A DNA stretch of 64,000 bases from contig JAFRRM010000015.1 of NCBI GenBank assembly GCA_017428105.1, forward strand, positions 1-64,000, read 5' to 3'. A model generated the notes under the pieces. It saw only the letters and a list, made by a program, of their open reading frames with translations. It did no database searches and was not told the origin of the DNA. The translations under genes were made by a program, and so were the position numbers. The stretch comes from Lachnospiraceae bacterium. GTDB taxonomy: Bacteria; Bacillota; Clostridia; Lachnospirales; Lachnospiraceae. Shown one piece after another: positions 33,520 through 42,499 of the stretch. Every line of letters begins with the position of its first letter. Within the stretch, counting starts at the first letter, position 1.

Positions 33520-34304
33520 GCTCCGGACTGTATGATATGTCCGCGAAGGACTTTGACAAGACCCTGGATCTGTCTGCCATCAAGCCCTACGGCGATACCA
33601 TGAATGACGGCAAAGTACAGCTGTCCTTCACCCTTCCCGTAGCCAACAACGACCGCGGCATGGAAGCCGCCCGCATCCTGGCGAAGAAAATGGGGCTCAC
33701 CGAGCCGAACGTGGCCTATGCCCGCACGCTGGACGCGGAATTCACGTTCTACGTGGTCTACGGCTCCTGCACCCATACGGTGGATTACAACAACATCAAG
33801 ATCCAGGCCATCGAGGACGTGTCCATGGAAATGGATGAAGTGGACGAGTACATCAGGGAGCACATCGGCCGGAAGATCGTGGTGCTCGGAGCCTCCACCG
33901 GCACGGACGCCCACACCGTGGGCATCGACGCCATCATGAACCGCAAGGGCTTTGCCGGCCACTACGGCCTGGAGCGCTACGAGATGATCGAAGCTCTCAA
34001 CATGGGCGCGCAGGTGCCCAACGAGGAATTCCTGGCCAAGGCGAAGGAGATCAATGCGGATGTGCTGCTGGTGAGCCAGACCGTGACCCAGAAAAACATC
34101 CACATCATCAACCTCACCGAACTCATCGAACTGGCCGAAGCCGAAGGCCTCCGGTCGAAATGCGTCATGTGCTGCGGCGGCGCCCGCATCACCCACGAAC
34201 TCGCCAAGGAGCTCGGCTTCGACGCCGGCTTCGGTCCCGGCAAATTCGCCAACGACGTCGCGACGTTCTGCGTGAAGGAGATGGTCAGGAGAGGGATGAA
34301 GTAA
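33516..34304 (+). CDS. kamE: Beta-lysine 5,6-aminomutase, beta subunit (B12-binding)
   Basis: A 262-residue small subunit with the Rossmann-type cobalamin-binding domain. The DxHxxG motif is DAHTVG, whose His133 would be the lower cobalt ligand, and Lys144 eleven residues later would hold PLP. Both numbers equal those described for the Clostridium sticklandii enzyme. The downstream part (GLERYEMIEALNMGAQVPNE and VMCCGGARITHELAKELGFD) completes the fold. It ends the operon at a strong palindromic terminator. Activity requires adenosylcobalamin, linking it to cobA and the riboswitch-controlled uptake genes. Confidence 0.96.
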   Translation: MSSGLYDMSAKDFDKTLDLSAIKPYGDTMNDGKVQLSFTLPVANNDRGMEAARILAKKMGLTEPNVAYARTLDAEFTFYVVYGSCTHTVDYNNIKIQAIEDVSMEMDEVDEYIREHIGRKIVVLGASTGTDAHTVGIDAIMNRKGFAGHYGLERYEMIEALNMGAQVPNEEFLAKAKEINADVLLVSQTVTQKNIHIINLTELIELAEAEGLRSKCVMCCGGARITHELAKELGFDAGFGPGKFANDVATFCVKEMVRRGMK

Positions 34305-34308
34305 ACAA

Positions 34309-34340
34309 CAAAAAAACGGCCCCGCGGGGCCGCTTTTTTG
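34309..34340. terminator. Bidirectional terminator between kamE and ridA
   Basis: CGGCCCCGCGGGGCCG (34317-34332) is a perfect palindrome flanked by an A run on the left and TTTTTT on the right, so it can end both the kam operon and the convergent ridA transcript. Confidence 0.9.
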
Positions 34341-34353
34341 TTTGCCGCTGCTG

Positions 34354-34815
34354 TCAGTCTTCCAACTCCACGATCATTTCCACCTCGACCGGCGCGTTCC
34401 CGGGCAGGGAATAGACGCCGACGGCGCTGCGGGCGGCCACGGCTTTGTCGCCGAAGACCTCTTTGAGGAAGAGGGAGGCGCCGTCCAGGGCTTTGGGCTG
34501 GGCGGTGAAGCCTTCGCCGCTGGCGATGAAGCCGGTGACTTTGACGATCTTTTTGACGCGCTCCAGGCTGCCGGCGACGGAGTGGATGATGCCCAGACAG
34601 TTTAAGGCGCAGAGCCGGGCGGCGGCCTGGGTCTCCTCCAGGGTCAGGTCGGTGCCGGCTTTGCCGGTGTACTGCAGGACGCCGTCTTTGCGGGGCGTCT
34701 GGCCGGCGGTGTAGAGGATATTGCCGCAGATCACGCCGGGCGTGTAGGCGCCCTGCGGACGGATGCCGGCGGGAAGTTCATAGCCGAGTTCTCTGATTTT
34801 TTCTTCTGCTGTCAT
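34354..34815 (-). CDS. ridA: RidA-family enamine/imine deaminase
   Basis: A 153-residue YjgF/YER057c/UK114 protein that hydrolyses reactive enamine and imine intermediates released by PLP enzymes. The catalytic Arg is in ARSAVGVYSLPGNAPVEVEM. The N-terminal half is slightly longer than RidA proper and resembles the Rid subgroup with GAYTPGVICGNILYTAGQTP. It lies 33 bases downstream of a PLP aminotransferase and convergent with the lysine operon, so protection against enamines from aminotransfer is a sensible job. AGAAGGAGAAC precedes the start. Confidence 0.88.
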   Translation of the reverse strand: MTAEEKIRELGYELPAGIRPQGAYTPGVICGNILYTAGQTPRKDGVLQYTGKAGTDLTLEETQAAARLCALNCLGIIHSVAGSLERVKKIVKVTGFIASGEGFTAQPKALDGASLFLKEVFGDKAVAARSAVGVYSLPGNAPVEVEMIVELED

Positions 34816-34848
34816 GATCGTTCTCCTTCTGCCTGACGGGCGTTTTTT

Positions 34849-36060
34849 TCAGTGTTTGCGGTAGCGCTCCAGCAGCACCAGGAGGCGCCGGATGGCGGCT
34901 ACGGCGTTGTCGTGATCCTGCGAGAAATTGATGCGGAACTGGTGCAGGAACTGCGGGCCGAATTCCGTCCCGGGGGTCACGGTCACGTTCGCCATTTTGC
35001 GGGCGATGCGGATGAACTGGTGCAGGGAGACGTCCAGCTCGGGCAGTTCGATGAAGAGGTAGCTGCCGCCTTCGGTCGGCCGCGCGCTGACGCCGGGGAC
35101 CCCTTCGATCTCGGCCAGGATGGCGTCGCGGATGGCCTGGTGCGCCGCCACACGCTTCTTCATAAAGCCTTCCGGCTCATGGAACCAGGTCCGGAAAACG
35201 GCCTGATTATAGCCGCTGCAGCGCAGCGCCATGATCGCCTGCAGCTTTTCCATGCGGTCGATGATCTCTTCGGTGCCGAAGGCCACGCCCAGGCGGTAGC
35301 CGCTTAAGGATTCGGTCTTGGACGGGCCGATGATGGTGATCAGGTTGTCCGGGATCTCCGGCTGCGCGCACAGATGCGTGTAGGTCTTGCCGGGGTAGAT
35401 CTGGCGGGTATACAGTTCATCCACGATCAGGGTCACGCCGTACCGCTTCGCCAGCTTCGCGATCTCCGTGATCTCGCGGAAGGAATAAATGCAGCCCACG
35501 GGGTTGTTAGGATTGGAGAACAGGAACAGCTTCACACCGCCCCGGAAGGCCTCCTCGAGCGCAGCCAGATCCAGGCCGGCGTCTTCCCGGCTATTCCGGT
35601 AATCCATCTGTACGGGGACCAGTTCTCCGTGGAAGAATTCCACCATCTTGCGGTTGGCGAAATAGTCGGGCTCCACGATGGCGACCTTGTCGCCGGGCAG
35701 GATGTTGCTGCCCATGGCCAGGAACAGCGCGCCCTGCGTGCCGGGCGTCAGAATGATGTTCCGGGCGGGGTCGATCGCGGCGCCGGTAAAGTCGGACAGA
35801 TCGGCCGCGACCTGTTCCAGGATCGACCGGCGGCCCCGGTAAGGGGTGTAGGCCATCGGAGCGCCTTCCCGCACGCCTTCGGCAAAGACTTCAAAGCTGC
35901 CCGGGGTGGGAACGTGCGCGTCCACGTCGCCGTGCGAAAAATCAACGGCGGGACCGGGAAGGAATTCCCCTCTTAAGTCCAGATCTTCCTCTTTCTGCAG
36001 CGCTTCCTGGCCGGGAGCGTTGTCCACTCCTAATTTATCAAACTTTTCCTGGATCGTCAT
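34849..36060 (-). CDS. Class I/II PLP-dependent aminotransferase
   Basis: A 403-residue fold-type I aminotransferase. The PLP lysine is in IIGPSKTESLSGYRLGVAFG, the Asp that binds the pyridine nitrogen is likely in TLIVDELYTRQ, and NPNNPVG and the C-terminal Arg region (HQFRINFSQ) are present. The substrate cannot be assigned; a role with ridA or in amino-acid fermentation is plausible. The start at 36060 follows AAAGGAGGAAAAAGAGG. A divergent LysR gene with a palindromic site lies upstream and may control it. Confidence 0.8.
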   Translation of the reverse strand: MTIQEKFDKLGVDNAPGQEALQKEEDLDLRGEFLPGPAVDFSHGDVDAHVPTPGSFEVFAEGVREGAPMAYTPYRGRRSILEQVAADLSDFTGAAIDPARNIILTPGTQGALFLAMGSNILPGDKVAIVEPDYFANRKMVEFFHGELVPVQMDYRNSREDAGLDLAALEEAFRGGVKLFLFSNPNNPVGCIYSFREITEIAKLAKRYGVTLIVDELYTRQIYPGKTYTHLCAQPEIPDNLITIIGPSKTESLSGYRLGVAFGTEEIIDRMEKLQAIMALRCSGYNQAVFRTWFHEPEGFMKKRVAAHQAIRDAILAEIEGVPGVSARPTEGGSYLFIELPELDVSLHQFIRIARKMANVTVTPGTEFGPQFLHQFRINFSQDHDNAVAAIRRLLVLLERYRKH

Positions 36061-36135
36061 CCTCTTTTTCCTCCTTTTCCGGTTCCGCGGAGCCAAGTCT
36101 CCGGGACCAGGGACATCATAGCGCGGAAAGCAGGC

Positions 36136-36183
36136 TTGCGTCCACAGGCAATAAGAGATATAATTATTCCGAAAATGAATAAT
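36136..36183 (+). promoter_or_regulatory. LysR promoter with a 21-base palindromic operator
   Basis: TTGCGT (36136-36141), 17-base spacer and TATAAT (36159-36164) form a promoter. ATTATTC-N7-GAATAAT (36163-36183) is a perfect inverted repeat of the LysR-type T-N11-A class and overlaps the -10 end and transcript start. Autorepression, and control of the divergent aminotransferase, are likely. Confidence 0.65.
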
Positions 36184-36250
36184 GATGCGCCGGGCCGGGG
36201 CAGGGAGGATCCCCTGTTTTCCGTGCCGGGAGCGGACAGGAGACGGTAAA

Positions 36251-37234
36251 ATGGATCTGATCGAGATTCGGGAAATAGAATATATCTTAGTTCTCGCGGA
36301 AGAGCGGAGCGTATCGCGCGCCGCGGACCGCTGCTACATCTCGCAGCCCCAGTTCAGCAAAATGATCCGGCGGGCGGAAAGCCGCCTGGGCATCGAACTG
36401 TTCGACCGGCGGACGCATCCCCTTTCGCTCACGCCGGCCGGGGAGCTCCTGATCCCTCTCATGAAGAAACTCGGGGAAAGCTACCGCGATTTTCTGAGGA
36501 ACTGCGAAATGTTCCGCCGGAATAAGAGCGCGGACCTGACGGTCGCAGCGCCCAGCTTCTTCTGCACCCACAGCCTGCCGCCGCTGGTGAGGGCGTTCGC
36601 GGCGGAACGTCCCGATTTCCGCATCCGCCTGATCGAGAGCAACGACCAGGACCTGAAAGCGCTGCTGGCCAGCGGGACCGCGGATCTGGGCATTACGGTC
36701 CAGACCGGGCTGACGGAGGATTACGCGGCGGAAGTCCTGGGACGCGAGACGATCATCCTGGCCGTTCCCGCGGATCATCCGGTCAACCGCGGGCTGGAGG
36801 ACCGGGCTTTGTCTCCCCGGCAGCTGCAGACGGATTTTTCCGCCGATCCCGCCGTCCCCGCCGTTCCGCTCGCGCTGTTTGCGGACGTGGACTTCCTCTT
36901 CCTCAAAAGCGGAAACGATCTGCGCGACAGGGGCCTGGAGCTGTGCCGCCGGGCCGGATTCACGCCGCACATCACCATGGAGCTGGATCAGCTGATGACC
37001 GCCTATTATCTGGCGGAAGCCGGGCTGGGCGCGACGTTCACCCGGGCTTCCGCACCGTTCTATACGGGCAGCGAAGGGAAGCTCTGCTTTTACAAGATCG
37101 GCGACGAGCTGACCGGTCGGGACGTGTTCCTGCTGACCGGCGACCCGAAAAAAATCCCGTCGGAGGGGCGGGATTTCATCCGTTTCCTAAAACGCGGTCC
37201 TTTTTATTCGGGAACTCTTCCGGCGCAGAGATAG
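36251..37234 (+). CDS. LysR-family transcriptional regulator
   Basis: A 327-residue regulator. The N-terminal winged helix-turn-helix (residues 5-65) reads LVLAEERSVSRAADRCYISQPQFSKMIRRAE with FDRRTHPLSLTPAG, and the C-terminal effector domain follows. The start at 36251 follows AGGAGACGG. It is divergent from the aminotransferase, the usual arrangement for LysR targets, so that gene, ridA and perhaps the lysine genes are candidate targets. Its 3' end overlaps the convergent degV by 31 bases. The effector is unknown. Confidence 0.88.
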   Translation: MDLIEIREIEYILVLAEERSVSRAADRCYISQPQFSKMIRRAESRLGIELFDRRTHPLSLTPAGELLIPLMKKLGESYRDFLRNCEMFRRNKSADLTVAAPSFFCTHSLPPLVRAFAAERPDFRIRLIESNDQDLKALLASGTADLGITVQTGLTEDYAAEVLGRETIILAVPADHPVNRGLEDRALSPRQLQTDFSADPAVPAVPLALFADVDFLFLKSGNDLRDRGLELCRRAGFTPHITMELDQLMTAYYLAEAGLGATFTRASAPFYTGSEGKLCFYKIGDELTGRDVFLLTGDPKKIPSEGRDFIRFLKRGPFYSGTLPAQR

Positions 37235-38088
37235 AAGACGGTCAGCAGGCCGGGACCGCAGTGGGCGCCGATGACGACGCCGAGCTGGGTGATGGTGACG
37301 GGGCCGATCTGCGGACAGGCGGCTCTGATCTCGTCACGGAGCCATGCCGCGTCGGCCGCGCAGTCGGCGTGCAGGATGTGGACGTCGGCGCCGGTGGGAT
37401 CGGTCTTTTCCAGATCGTGCAGGACGCCGTCGCGGATCGCGCGGAGCGCGGATTTGCGGCCGCGGGCTTTCTTCACGACGTCCAGCGTGCCGCCGTCCGG
37501 CACGTACAGCACGGGCTTGATGCTGAGCAGCGAGCCGACCAGGGCGGAGGCGTTGGAGACGCGGCCGCCGCGCTTTAAATATTTCAGATCGTCTACCGTG
37601 AAGCGGTGCGCGATCTTCAGTTTATGTTCTTCTCCCCAGGCGATGACTTCCTCAAAGGACTTTCCGGCCTCCATCAGCGCCGTCATGTGCACGACCAGCG
37701 TGCCCAGGCCGCCGGAGATGCAGCGGGTGTCCATCACGTAAAGGGTCTGTCCCGGGAATTCCTCCCGCATCTGCGCCGCCGCTTCCTGCGAATTCGCGTA
37801 CGAGGAAGACATTTTCTGCGACATGTCGAGGAAGATCACGTTTTTCCCGCCGGACAGCAGGCTGCGGAAAAACTCTTCATATTCGAAACGGTTGATCATG
37901 GACGTCTGCAGCAGGTCGCCTTTCCGCATGCCGGCGTAGACGGCGGCGCGGCTCTCTTCGCGGCAGTCATCCTCGAACGGGACGTCGTTGACGGTGTAGC
38001 CGTAGGAGATAAAAGGAATGCCGTGTTCGTCCAGCCATGTCCGCGGCAGATCGGCGGTGGAAGATGTTGCGATCAGATAATTGCGCAT
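37204..38088 (-). CDS. DegV-family fatty-acid-binding protein
   Basis: A 294-residue two-domain protein that binds fatty acids; related FakB proteins present acyl chains to fatty-acid kinase. The N-terminal DegV domain includes MRNYLIATSSTADLPRTWL, and the ligand-contact motif resembles FLDMSQKMSSSYANSQEAA. The second part has SMINRF and RTFTVDDLKYLKRGGRVSNASA. AGGAGG precedes the start, and a strong promoter follows. No fakA gene adjoins in the window. Confidence 0.9.
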   Translation of the reverse strand: MRNYLIATSSTADLPRTWLDEHGIPFISYGYTVNDVPFEDDCREESRAAVYAGMRKGDLLQTSMINRFEYEEFFRSLLSGGKNVIFLDMSQKMSSSYANSQEAAAQMREEFPGQTLYVMDTRCISGGLGTLVVHMTALMEAGKSFEEVIAWGEEHKLKIAHRFTVDDLKYLKRGGRVSNASALVGSLLSIKPVLYVPDGGTLDVVKKARGRKSALRAIRDGVLHDLEKTDPTGADVHILHADCAADAAWLRDEIRAACPQIGPVTITQLGVVIGAHCGPGLLTVFYLCAGRVPE

Positions 38089-38119
38089 ACCGGGCCTCCT
38101 ATTTCATTTATTATATAAC

Positions 38120-38148
38120 ATTATATCAGAAAAAACGGGTGGTTGCAA
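38120..38148 (-). promoter_or_regulatory. Promoter of degV
   Basis: On the minus strand TTGCAA (38143-38148), 17-base spacer, perfect TATAAT (38120-38125). Confidence 0.8.
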
Positions 38149-38212
38149 TCTGTGCCGGCGCGGAAGATTTATCAGAATAATTCCGGCAATGCTTAAAATT
38201 TCATAAAAATGC

Positions 38213-38241
38213 TTTTCAATTTTATAAAATAATGGTATCAT
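38213..38241 (+). promoter_or_regulatory. Promoter upstream of the gene at 38272
   Basis: TTTTCA (38213-38218), 17-base spacer, TATCAT (38236-38241). It may also serve the sugar-acid genes, because no terminator separates 38796 from 38839. Confidence 0.55.
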
Positions 38242-38271
38242 AAAATCGACTTTAATTTCGGAGAACGACCC

Positions 38272-38796
38272 ATGGAAAAGAACCTGGACCGCATCTTGTC
38301 GGAACAGAAGGGCAAAACGAGGCTCAGCCTCCTGATCTGCCTTTCTCTTTTGGTCGCCGCGATCGTGCTGGTGTCCGCCCGGCAGGTGATGGGCTGGGTC
38401 TTTTTGGGTATGTCGCTCATCATGGGCTGGGCGATGTGGCAGCGGCTCCGCTGCAACCGCCAGGAACTGGACAAGCTCGGAGATCCTGCGCAGGCGGAAT
38501 CGAAAATGAGCGCTTACGACACGGTGTATTACCCGATGTTCAGCCTGACCGTGGGCGCGGATTTCGCGGTCCTGGAAAAGCCTTCGCTGCAGGTCTACCC
38601 GTTCGGGGACATGGAGAAGTTTGAAGTAGGACTGGCCGGCGACGTGCGGAAAGTCCTGTTTCTGACGGACCGGGAAGGCAGGCGCCATCCGATTGCGGAG
38701 ACCACGAAAGATGACGACAAACAGGCGGAATTCGACCGGGTCTACGAACAGGTCCGGAAGGCTTTCGCGGCAAGGCATCCGGAACGGAACGTGTAA
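38272..38796 (+). CDS. Membrane protein of unknown function
   Basis: A 174-residue protein with two adjacent transmembrane helices (about residues 18-60) followed by a soluble domain of about 110 residues. The general layout resembles the YcxB-like protein at 3695, but I see no clear sequence match. AGAACG precedes the start weakly. It lies 42 bases before the sugar-acid dehydrogenase without an intervening terminator, so it may be co-transcribed. No function is assigned. Confidence 0.5.
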   Translation: MEKNLDRILSEQKGKTRLSLLICLSLLVAAIVLVSARQVMGWVFLGMSLIMGWAMWQRLRCNRQELDKLGDPAQAESKMSAYDTVYYPMFSLTVGADFAVLEKPSLQVYPFGDMEKFEVGLAGDVRKVLFLTDREGRRHPIAETTKDDDKQAEFDRVYEQVRKAFAARHPERNV

Positions 38797-38838
38797 AAAA
38801 GGCATGAGCCATAGAGCCGAATCGAAAGGAGAAAAAGC

Positions 38839-39729
38839 ATGAAACTTGGATTTATCGGATTAGGGATCATGGGACGGCCGCTGGCCAAGCATCTGGTCAA
38901 GGCGGGCTTCGACGTCATGGTATCGGACGTGAATCCGGTCCCCGTACAGGAACTGGTCTCCATGGGAGCAGGCACCGGGACGTACGCCGAGATCGGCGAG
39001 CAGTGCGAGGTCGTGATCACGATCCTGCCCACGGGCGGCATCGTGCAGTCGGTTCTCTTCGGCGAGGGCGGCATCGCTTCCACCCTGAAGCCCGGCAGCC
39101 TCGTGATCGATCACAGCTCCGTGACTCCGGTGGAGTCCCGGGAGTGCTATGCCAAGCTGCAGGAGAAGGGCGTTGCGTTCGTGGACGCGCCCGTGTCCGG
39201 CGGTGAGCCCGGCGCGATCGCCGGCACCCTGGCCATCATGGCGGGCGGCGACGAAGAGGCTTTCGAGCGGGCCAAGAAGTATATGGAGCCCTACGCTTCC
39301 TCCATCCTCCTGATCGGGCCGGTCGGCAGCGGCAGCGTCGCCAAATTGGCCAACCAGATCATCGTGAACAACAACATCGCCATCGTTTCCGAAGCTCTGA
39401 CCTTCGCCGTGAAGGCCGGCGCCGACCCGGAAAAGGTCTACCTGGCGATCCGCGGCGGCCTGGCCGGTTCCGCGGTGCTGGACGCCAAGGCGCCCATGAT
39501 GTACAACCGCAATTTCGTCCCGGGCGGCCCCATCCGCATCAACCACAAGGACATTACCAACGTGGTGAAGACCGCGCACGCGATCGACGCGCCGATCCCC
39601 TACACTGCGCAGCTGTACGAGATCATGCAGTCCCTGAAGATCCACGGCCTGATGGGCGAGGACCATTCCGCCATCGTGAAGTATTTTGAGGCCATGGGCG
39701 ACGTCGTAGTCGAAAAGAAGGAGAAATAA
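38839..39729 (+). CDS. NAD-dependent beta-hydroxyacid dehydrogenase (GarR/LtnD-like)
   Basis: A 296-residue member of the 3-hydroxyisobutyrate dehydrogenase superfamily. The Rossmann motif GFIGLGIMGRPLAKHLVKAG opens the protein, followed by the substrate loop DAPVSGGEPGAIAGTLAIMAGG and the catalytic Lys in GSVAKLANQIIVNNNIA. Members include tartronate semialdehyde reductase (GarR) and L-threonate dehydrogenase (LtnD). The neighbouring DUF1537 kinases favour a four-carbon sugar-acid substrate (inference). GAAAGGAG precedes the start, and the next gene starts one base after the stop. Confidence 0.85.
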   Translation: MKLGFIGLGIMGRPLAKHLVKAGFDVMVSDVNPVPVQELVSMGAGTGTYAEIGEQCEVVITILPTGGIVQSVLFGEGGIASTLKPGSLVIDHSSVTPVESRECYAKLQEKGVAFVDAPVSGGEPGAIAGTLAIMAGGDEEAFERAKKYMEPYASSILLIGPVGSGSVAKLANQIIVNNNIAIVSEALTFAVKAGADPEKVYLAIRGGLAGSAVLDAKAPMMYNRNFVPGGPIRINHKDITNVVKTAHAIDAPIPYTAQLYEIMQSLKIHGLMGEDHSAIVKYFEAMGDVVVEKKEK

Positions 39730-39730
39730 G

Positions 39731-41155
39731 ATGGCGATCGGAGCAGAGATCCTCACCAGCTTTAAACCCATTGACGTCCCCGCCGTCGACGCGCTGCTGA
39801 ACGCGGAGATCGCGGCGAACAACAAAAAGATCGTGGTCCTGGACGACGACCCCACCGGCGTGCAGACCGTGCACGACATCACCGTCTACACTAACTGGGA
39901 CAAGGACAGCATCCGCCAGGGCTTTGAAGAGAAGAACAACCTCTTTTACATCATGACCAACTCCCGCGGCTTCACCGCGGAGCAGACCACCAAAGCGCAT
40001 CACGAGATCGCCGCCGTGGTGGACGAAGTCGCGCGCGAGACCGGCCGCGAGTACATTTTCATCAGCCGCAGCGACTCCACGCTGCGCGGCCATTATCCGC
40101 TGGAGACCAAGCTGCTGCGGGACGACTATGAAAAGTACACCGGCAAGAAGATCGACGGCGAGATCCTGTGCCCCTTCTTCAAGGAAGGCGGCCGCTTCAC
40201 CATCGGCAACGTCCACTATGTGAAATACGGCAATGAACTGGTCCCGGCCAACGAGACCGAATTCGCGAAGGACAAGACCTTCGGCTACACCGCGGCCACC
40301 ATGCCCGGCTACGTGGAAGAGAAGACCGGCGGCGAATTCAAGGCCGAAGACGTGGTCGGCATCACGCTGGAAGAGATCCATGACATGGACTATGACGGCA
40401 TCCAGGCCAAGCTGATGGCGGTGAAGGATTTCAACAAGATCATCGTCAACGCCGTGGATTACGCGGACGTCAAGGTCTTCTGCGTGGCCCTGTACCGCGC
40501 GATGGCCGCCGGCAAGGTCTTCATGTTCCGCACCGCGGCCGCCATCGTCAAAGTCCTGGGCGGCGTCACGGACCAGCCGCTGCTGACCCGCGAAAAGATG
40601 GTCCAGACCGAAACGGCGAACGGCGGCGTCATCGTGGTCGGGTCCCACACGGACAAGACCACCCGCCAGCTGAACTGCTTAAAGACCCTGAAGGGCATCG
40701 AATTCATCGAACTGGACGCCACCCTGGTGCGTGACGAGGCCGCTTTTGAAGCCGAAGTGCAGCGCTGCCTGGATCTGGAAAACAAGTGCATCGCGGCCGG
40801 AAAGACCGTCTGCTGCTATACCACCCGCGCCCTGATCACCGCGGATACCGGCGACAAGGAAGACGAGCTCCGCCTCTCCGTGCGCATTTCCGACGCGGTG
40901 CAGTCCCTGGTGGGACGCCTGTCCGTGACGCCCAGCTTCGTGATCGCGAAGGGCGGCATCACCTCCAGCGACGTGGGCACCAAGGCCCTGGCCGTGAAGA
41001 AGGCCAACGTCCTGGGGCAGATCCGGCCCGGCATCCCGGTCTGGCAGACCGGCGACGACAGCCGCTTCCCCCGCATCCCTTACGTGATCTTCCCCGGCAA
41101 CGTGGGCGAAGACGAGACCCTGAAAGAAGCGGCCGAGATCCTGCTGGCCAGATAA
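39731..41155 (+). CDS. Four-carbon acid sugar kinase, DUF1537 family (first copy)
   Basis: A 474-residue kinase of the DUF1537 family, which phosphorylates threonate, erythronate or their 2-oxo forms at O4. The N-terminal acid-binding domain has VVLDDDPTGVQTVHDI and SRSDSTLRGHYPLET. The C-terminal nucleotide-binding domain has VVGSHTDKTTRQLN and IAKGGITSSDVGTKAL. Its N-terminus is extended relative to the second copy, and the phosphate loop differs (KGGITSSD versus KGGSQGD). GAAGGAG lies in the end of the previous gene. It probably works with PdxA2 two genes on. Confidence 0.87.
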   Translation: MAIGAEILTSFKPIDVPAVDALLNAEIAANNKKIVVLDDDPTGVQTVHDITVYTNWDKDSIRQGFEEKNNLFYIMTNSRGFTAEQTTKAHHEIAAVVDEVARETGREYIFISRSDSTLRGHYPLETKLLRDDYEKYTGKKIDGEILCPFFKEGGRFTIGNVHYVKYGNELVPANETEFAKDKTFGYTAATMPGYVEEKTGGEFKAEDVVGITLEEIHDMDYDGIQAKLMAVKDFNKIIVNAVDYADVKVFCVALYRAMAAGKVFMFRTAAAIVKVLGGVTDQPLLTREKMVQTETANGGVIVVGSHTDKTTRQLNCLKTLKGIEFIELDATLVRDEAAFEAEVQRCLDLENKCIAAGKTVCCYTTRALITADTGDKEDELRLSVRISDAVQSLVGRLSVTPSFVIAKGGITSSDVGTKALAVKKANVLGQIRPGIPVWQTGDDSRFPRIPYVIFPGNVGEDETLKEAAEILLAR

Positions 41156-41179
41156 CGAAACGGCAGAGAGGAGAGATCC

Positions 41180-42484
41180 ATGGCCCAATGCGTCGTCATT
41201 GCGGATGACCTGACCGGCGGCAACGCCACCGGCGTCCTGCTCCGCAAAATGAACTATCAGGCGGACACCGTGCTGAACCTCGGCGCGGTGGATCCAGCCC
41301 TGATCAAATACAGCGACTGCGTCGTCTATCCCACGGACTCCCGCGGCGTGAGCCCGGACGTGGCATACGAACGGGTCCGTAAAGCCTGCGAAGTCCTGGC
41401 CGGGGACGACGTGAAGCTCTATACGCACCGCATCGACAGCACGCTGCGCGGAAACCTCGGCAGTGAGACCGACGCGATGCTGGATTTCCTCGGCGGGGAT
41501 TATATCGCCGTCGCAGCGCCCTGCTTCCCGGCGACGGCCCGCATCGTATGCGGCGGCTATATGCTGGTGGAGGGCATCCCCCTGCACCAGACCAACATCG
41601 CCGTCGACCCCAAGACCCCGGTCCTGACCTCTGACGTCGCGGCCCTGTTCCGCGGCCAGAGCAAATACAAAGTGGCCCCGGTCATGATGGACGGGCTGAT
41701 GCAGGGCCGGGAATGGCTGACTGAGCGGCTGAAAGCCCTGGCCGCGGACGGCGTCCGCACCGTCACGCTGGACTGCATCACCCAGGACGATCTGGAACTG
41801 ATCGCGGACGCGCTGATCGCGAGCGGCCTGAAATTCATCGCCGTGGACCCCGGGCCCTTTACGGCCACCCTGGTCCGGAAACTGATCGCGCAGGAGGCGT
41901 CTCTCGGGAAATACCGCATCCTGTCGGTGGTCGGCAGCGTCAACTCCCGCACACTGGACCAGATGCGCTACGTCTGGATGAACCTGGATACGGGCCGCGT
42001 CATGGTGGAGACCCAAAAACTGCTGGAAAGCGAAGAGGAGTGCGAAGGCGAGATCGCCCGCGTGGTGGAAACTGTCCTCTACGCCGGCCGCGGCAACCAG
42101 GTCCTGACCGTGACCGGCGACGGGATCTACCCGGAGAATCGCATCGATTTCGCTCCGTACATGGAGAAATTCCAATGCTCCATGGACGACGTCACCGCCC
42201 GCATCAACCGCTCCTTCGCGGAGATCGCCTACCGCATCTTCCGGGAAGAGCCTTCCTTCCGGGGGCTCTACACCAGCGGCGGCGACGTGACCGTGGCGGT
42301 CTGCGAACGCTTCGGGACCGCAGGCCTGCGCCTGAAGGACGAAGTGCTCCCGCTGGCGGCTTACGGGGAATTCCTGGGCGGCGAATTCGGCGGCATCCAC
42401 ATCGTCACCAAGGGCGGCAGCCAGGGCGACGAGACCGCCATCGCGCGCTGCCTTGCGTTCCTGAAAGAGAAGATAGCGAATTAA
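41180..42484 (+). CDS. Four-carbon acid sugar kinase, DUF1537 family (second copy)
   Basis: A 434-residue DUF1537 kinase, clearly diverged from the upstream copy. N-terminal motifs are VVIADDLTGGNATGVLL and THRIDSTLRGNLGSETDAML, and C-terminal motifs are LSVVGSVNSRTLDQMRYV, YTSGGDVTVAVCERFG and TKGGSQGDETAI. It sits 15 bases before pdxA, the arrangement seen for D-threonate kinase and PdxA2. The first copy may handle a different stereoisomer or the dehydrogenase product. GAGAGGAGAG precedes the start. Confidence 0.87.
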   Translation: MAQCVVIADDLTGGNATGVLLRKMNYQADTVLNLGAVDPALIKYSDCVVYPTDSRGVSPDVAYERVRKACEVLAGDDVKLYTHRIDSTLRGNLGSETDAMLDFLGGDYIAVAAPCFPATARIVCGGYMLVEGIPLHQTNIAVDPKTPVLTSDVAALFRGQSKYKVAPVMMDGLMQGREWLTERLKALAADGVRTVTLDCITQDDLELIADALIASGLKFIAVDPGPFTATLVRKLIAQEASLGKYRILSVVGSVNSRTLDQMRYVWMNLDTGRVMVETQKLLESEEECEGEIARVVETVLYAGRGNQVLTVTGDGIYPENRIDFAPYMEKFQCSMDDVTARINRSFAEIAYRIFREEPSFRGLYTSGGDVTVAVCERFGTAGLRLKDEVLPLAAYGEFLGGEFGGIHIVTKGGSQGDETAIARCLAFLKEKIAN

Positions 42485-42499
42485 GAGGAGGGGAAGAGC

